This document shows, one piece after another, positions 6,101 through 6,962 of a DNA stretch of 6,962 nt. The DNA lies in assembly GCA_045543495.1 (NCBI GenBank), contig JAZQMO010000016.1:1-6962 (forward strand). Reading direction: 5' to 3'. Origin of the DNA: RGIG5579 sp045543495. GTDB taxonomy: Bacteria > Bacillota > Clostridia > Oscillospirales > SIG627. The notes beneath the pieces were generated by a model, which did not search any database, was not told the origin of the DNA, and saw only the letters and a list, made by a program, of their open reading frames with translations. The first letter of the stretch is position 1. Every line of letters begins with the position of its first letter. A program made the translations under genes and the position numbers.

Positions 6101-6651
6101 CCTTGATTCAATTTGGTTTGGCCCGCCAAAAGGAACAAATTGCCGTCGATGACAGTGCCGCCCCGAACAGTCAGAGAAGAATCTGCCGTTACATCACTGT
6201 CGTTGAGCAAAATGCCAACGGGAATGGAGGCATCGTCAAGTACGACCTTGCGGTTGCCGAGATTCAACTGAGTGGCATTGGTTACGAGGGTGACATTCTT
6301 CAAGGTGATATCATTGACAGAGGTAATGGGGCCTGCATTCAAAACATTTGCCGTAACGGTCTTTCCCCCGCCGTTGATGATAATAGGGAGGTCTACATCG
6401 ATTGCGGAAAAGAGGGTATCGGCATCTTTCTCCACGGAATTTCCTTCTAAGTTAATTACAATGCTGTCTTTTCCTTCTTTCTCTCCTGCGGTTACCGCCG
6501 AGAGCGCTGCCGTGATGGATTCGCCTTCGGCAACGGTCAGTTCAAGGTTGCTCCCCTCAGCCTGAGCACCGAAGATGAGCATTCCTGCGGCACAGGCGCA
6601 AAGAAGCACTGCGGCAAGAAGCACTGAAATCAGACTCTTTTTGTTTTTCAT
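3184..6651 (-). CDS. Large secreted beta-solenoid repeat protein with duplicated C-terminal module
   Basis: This 1155-residue protein of unknown function is probably exported. The start at 6651 (MKNKKSLISV) is chosen over an in-frame ATG at 6678 because GGAGG (6663-6659) lies 7 bases before it and a signal peptide starts there: lysines 2-5, a hydrophobic core to about 27 and a likely cleavage site GAQA|EG after residue 31. Residues 35-840 are rich in Gly, Asn, Thr, Val and Ile with recurring GGT turns, as in right-handed beta-helix or pectin-lyase-like proteins. Residues 661-771 hold eight GGTF-type rungs spaced 15-16 residues apart. Residues 880-1010 and 1039-1155 look like two copies of a beta-sandwich plus helix module ending LLDYGKAAEG and IQAVQNYAS; similar modules occur in clostridial surface proteins. 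I see no LPXTG, SLH, dockerin or proper lipobox, so it may be released or held non-covalently. It is first in its unit, before the 43-codon ORF. An adhesive or glycan-binding role is only a guess. Confidence 0.88.
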   Translation of the reverse strand: MKNKKSLISVLLAAVLLCACAAGMLIFGAQAEGSNLELTVAEGESITAALSAVTAGEKEGKDSIVINLEGNSVEKDADTLFSAIDVDLPIIINGGGKTVTANVLNAGPITSVNDITLKNVTLVTNATQLNLGNRKVVLDDASIPVGILLNDSDVTADSSLTVRGGTVIDGNLFLLAGQTKLNQGVTTSLFFEEGKVSGKVFGAVDSAEIGGTLNMQMKYVNASVQDRYYGIGGNATVAAGGTLNFTADGANLSDISDHIIAVYGRDRSDAVSCPVVNGTVNYHIASENTIACGALYAVYENIALNQGALLDIDVIGTVSQNQRYVYLNNSTTEKLRLNGRIDMDLQLNPSSNMLQCFYVVTAAASEKLKAATEENGLDLSIKAELTGTVGNFYGISTPSKSVRIAEMTGNLNTEITNGTFSSVVRPMTYVTKFIGDVDCKLYTTETVDSDTNAKIGNAGRTISIIENQFDAAYECDIYGNSTLTINGGEACSVSLLKVNGGEATGKSVNKIRNTDPNSPFRFAGVRNGSLGTKVENYAEKATFNVFTGAGNYNAGLSSSVASVKNTLVDVTLKADGGLDGCFYGAYGKTKGGTVSGNVINEIKGNCRFEVDFYASAREDNSYYNQGVISGSVTTNIEAGSTFAGKTVLGYKEVDHTTVIEGGTFEDIVTGSGITTKGGTFNGDLSGDFTIEGGIFNVVVKGDWPISGGTFNSAVENNATISGGTFNSTVTGNATISGGLFKGAVSGDRTISGGTFNNTVSGENLTIQNGVFNGNITADNIVLYSGEIANPISATESLTLAGGTITHAFSRGEANSAIVATAVTGDVTLKKRSSQIFYHNCPLLTVPKEDLDRITVLHNVRGYTSIQEDPEGNTCTIMGCLPSIYAQLVLEERTYIRILIPEETVQHIFQNYKGNYTWSGFGKTGEIPFDLAALPTCEWGGVTYRYLEMQGFGADQFDDENYFYTSVTNAVTKISVNSLATAGSEMDNISQEEKELFLALLDYGKAAEGTLQELTTNIDVVDDIPEGLGATPGSGAVQFANKTLLMGDTIGIRLTMNLANTTGKIGSVWYYDTDITNLCVIDETKGTLDLFVNAKNLSSVLKITVKDEAGNTCLVLVDTVKNIAKQLVDSNPVDQAVKMKAEATLALIQAVQNYAS
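4339..4680 (-). repeat. Tandem 45-bp repeats encoding 15-residue solenoid rungs
   Basis: On the plus strand the core gAAGGTGCCGCCGCTGATGG recurs with starts at 4339, 4387, 4432, 4477, 4522, 4567, 4612 and 4660. The spacing is 45 bases for the five middle steps and 48 at each end. It encodes rungs of the form ISGGTFNSxVxGNAT at residues 661-771. Four rungs carry GGTF without change, others GGIF, GGLF or NGVF. DNA identity is high for some neighbouring units, such as 4387 and 4477, and lower for others, which suggests repeated duplication followed by drift. The frame is kept throughout. Confidence 0.9.
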
Positions 6652-6690
6652 ATAAAAGCCTCCTTCTTTTACTGTCATAGCAAGAACGAA

Positions 6691-6702
6691 AATACTCGTA
6701 TT
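6691..6702. promoter_or_regulatory. Short palindrome in the leader of the secreted-protein gene
   Basis: AATACTCGTATT forms a perfect 5-bp dyad around a two-base centre. It lies about 10-20 bases downstream of the predicted transcription start near 6713 and about 40 bases before the start codon. It could be an operator for a small dimeric repressor, but a dyad this short also arises by chance in AT-rich DNA. Confidence 0.25.
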
Positions 6703-6719
6703 CTAACAGTATTCACTTT

Positions 6720-6748
6720 ATTTTATCGTACGAAAGAAGGTCTGTCAA
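6720..6748 (-). promoter_or_regulatory. Promoter of the secreted-protein operon
   Basis: On the minus strand TTGACA (6748-6743) and TAAAAT (6725-6720) are 17 bases apart, giving a full -35 and a five-of-six -10. An A/T tract lies just upstream of the -35 (about 6749-6758 on the plus strand) and may act as an UP element. Transcription should start near 6713, about 60 bases before the ATG at 6651. Nothing else fits a promoter between here and the right-hand IS. Confidence 0.85.
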
Positions 6749-6800
6749 TTAAAAAAAACTTTCACTACATTAAGTTTTGCTTATGCTTTTTCAAGGGAGA

Positions 6801-6823
6801 AAAAAGAAAAAAACCGTCCTCAG
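6801..6823 (-). terminator. Probable half terminator left at an IS boundary
   Basis: Directly outside the right-hand IS end the minus strand reads CTGAGGACGG followed by TTTTTTTCTTTTT. This is the look of the 3' arm and U-tract of an intrinsic terminator, but no matching 5' arm (CCGTCCTC) exists in the window. It would be expected on the far side of the IS if the element inserted in the hairpin loop. This is inference from position and sequence type. Confidence 0.5.
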
Positions 6824-6849
6824 TGAACTAGTCAATAGTTGGTAGACAC
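6824..6849 (-). repeat. Right terminal inverted repeat (IRR) of the right IS
   Basis: Read inward on the plus strand it begins TGAACTAGTC and ends GGTAGACAC, 26 bases in all. It contains an outward-facing TTGACT (6835-6830 on the minus strand), a possible -35 element of the kind IS3 members use to build junction promoters. No suitable -10 lies at the right spacing in the flanking DNA here. Confidence 0.6.
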
Positions 6850-6863
6850 AAAAAAAGAAAAAG

Positions 6864-6962
6864 TTAAGCCGCCAGTTCAATGCGAAATTGGACTGGTGGT
6901 TTTCTGTTAAGCTTACGAACAGGCCTGATGTAATTAAAGTAGTGGATCGCTTGATCAACAAC
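6864..6962 (-). CDS. IS3-family transposase OrfB, C-terminal end (partial)
   Basis: The minus-strand frame is open from the window edge to TAA at 6864. It gives 32 residues that begin VVDQAIHYFNYIRP, continue KLNRKPPVQFR and end IELAA. This matches the tail of IS3/IS150 OrfB proteins, where a helix with IxxYNxxRP is followed by LNxxxPxxxR near the C-terminus. The DDE catalytic residues lie upstream, outside the window, so activity cannot be judged. The frame is intact as far as seen. Confidence 0.82.
   Translation of the reverse strand, partial: VVDQAIHYFNYIRPVRKLNRKPPVQFRIELAA
6869..6904 (+). terminator. Possible plus-strand terminator hairpin inside the OrfB end
   Basis: On the plus strand CCGCCAGTTC (6869-6878) can pair fully with GGACTGGTGG (6890-6899) if two G-U pairs are allowed, followed by TTTT at 6900-6903. 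The minus-strand version has two mismatches, so as RNA the stem is better on the plus strand. It could stop antisense transcription into the transposase, but it also lies in coding sequence and may be accidental. Confidence 0.3.

Larger units (their letters stand above)
6824..6962 (-). mobile_element. 3' end of an IS3-family insertion sequence, cut by the window edge
   Basis: This segment holds the OrfB C-terminus (6962-6864), a T-rich tail, and a terminal repeat whose outer end is placed at 6824. It has the same orientation as the left-edge element. The two could be copies of one IS, since both terminal repeats have TGA outside and TAGACAC inside at the same spacing. The middle of the repeats differs, so this is not proven. 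The element's other end is outside the window. Confidence 0.75.

Noticed and set aside
6652..6678. Upstream in-frame ATG at 6678 as start of the secreted protein
   Set aside because: It would put MTVKEGGFY before the signal peptide and translate through the GGAGG at 6663-6659, which is well spaced for the ATG at 6651.
1..6962. The window as a closed circle or plasmid joined through the IS ends
   Set aside because: Joining the edges would fuse OrfA codon 45 to the last 32 codons of OrfB and lose most of the transposase. The flanking trinucleotides (CAC and CTG on the minus strand) also do not match as a target duplication.

Overview
The window looks like a chromosomal segment of a Gram-positive Clostridia-type bacterium, probably an uncultured gut or rumen Oscillospirales or Lachnospirales relative. 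This rests on strong GGAGG ribosome binding sites before most genes, a typical Firmicutes ribosomal protein S21, an archaeal/fungal-type aspartate-semialdehyde dehydrogenase, short-stem U-tract terminators, and a large secreted repeat protein whose C-terminal modules resemble clostridial surface proteins. Every gene lies on the minus strand, so transcription runs from high to low coordinates.

Right edge (6824-6962): the 3' end of an IS3-family insertion sequence, with the last 32 codons of its OrfB transposase and one terminal repeat. It abuts what appears to be the surviving half of a terminator. Next, a near-consensus promoter (6720-6748) drives a two-gene unit. The first gene encodes a 1155-residue secreted protein with a beta-solenoid-like body, an array of exact 15-residue repeats and a duplicated C-terminal module. 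Thirteen bases after its stop lies a 43-codon ORF, too short for ordinary gene callers. A very strong terminator closes the unit (2996-3028).

Middle (2903 down to 211): a consensus promoter (TTGACA, 17 bases, TATAAT) drives rpsU (S21). A run of small hairpins and a U-tract terminator follow, and then asd and rarA, which overlap by ATGA and are probably translationally coupled. No separate promoter for asd is visible, so asd-rarA may depend on partial read-through from rpsU. The three genes cover translation initiation, aspartate-family amino acid and diaminopimelate supply, and replication-fork maintenance.

Left edge (1-182): the 5' end of an IS3-family element in the same orientation, starting 28 bases after the rarA stop. 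It carries the first 45 codons of OrfA. Its end can fold into a 17-bp hairpin that buries the OrfA ribosome binding site in any transcript reading in from rarA.

I see no complete undescribed defence or mobile system. The best leads are the secreted solenoid protein with its coupled micro-ORF, the rpsU-asd hairpin array, and the read-in protection hairpin at the left insertion sequence.
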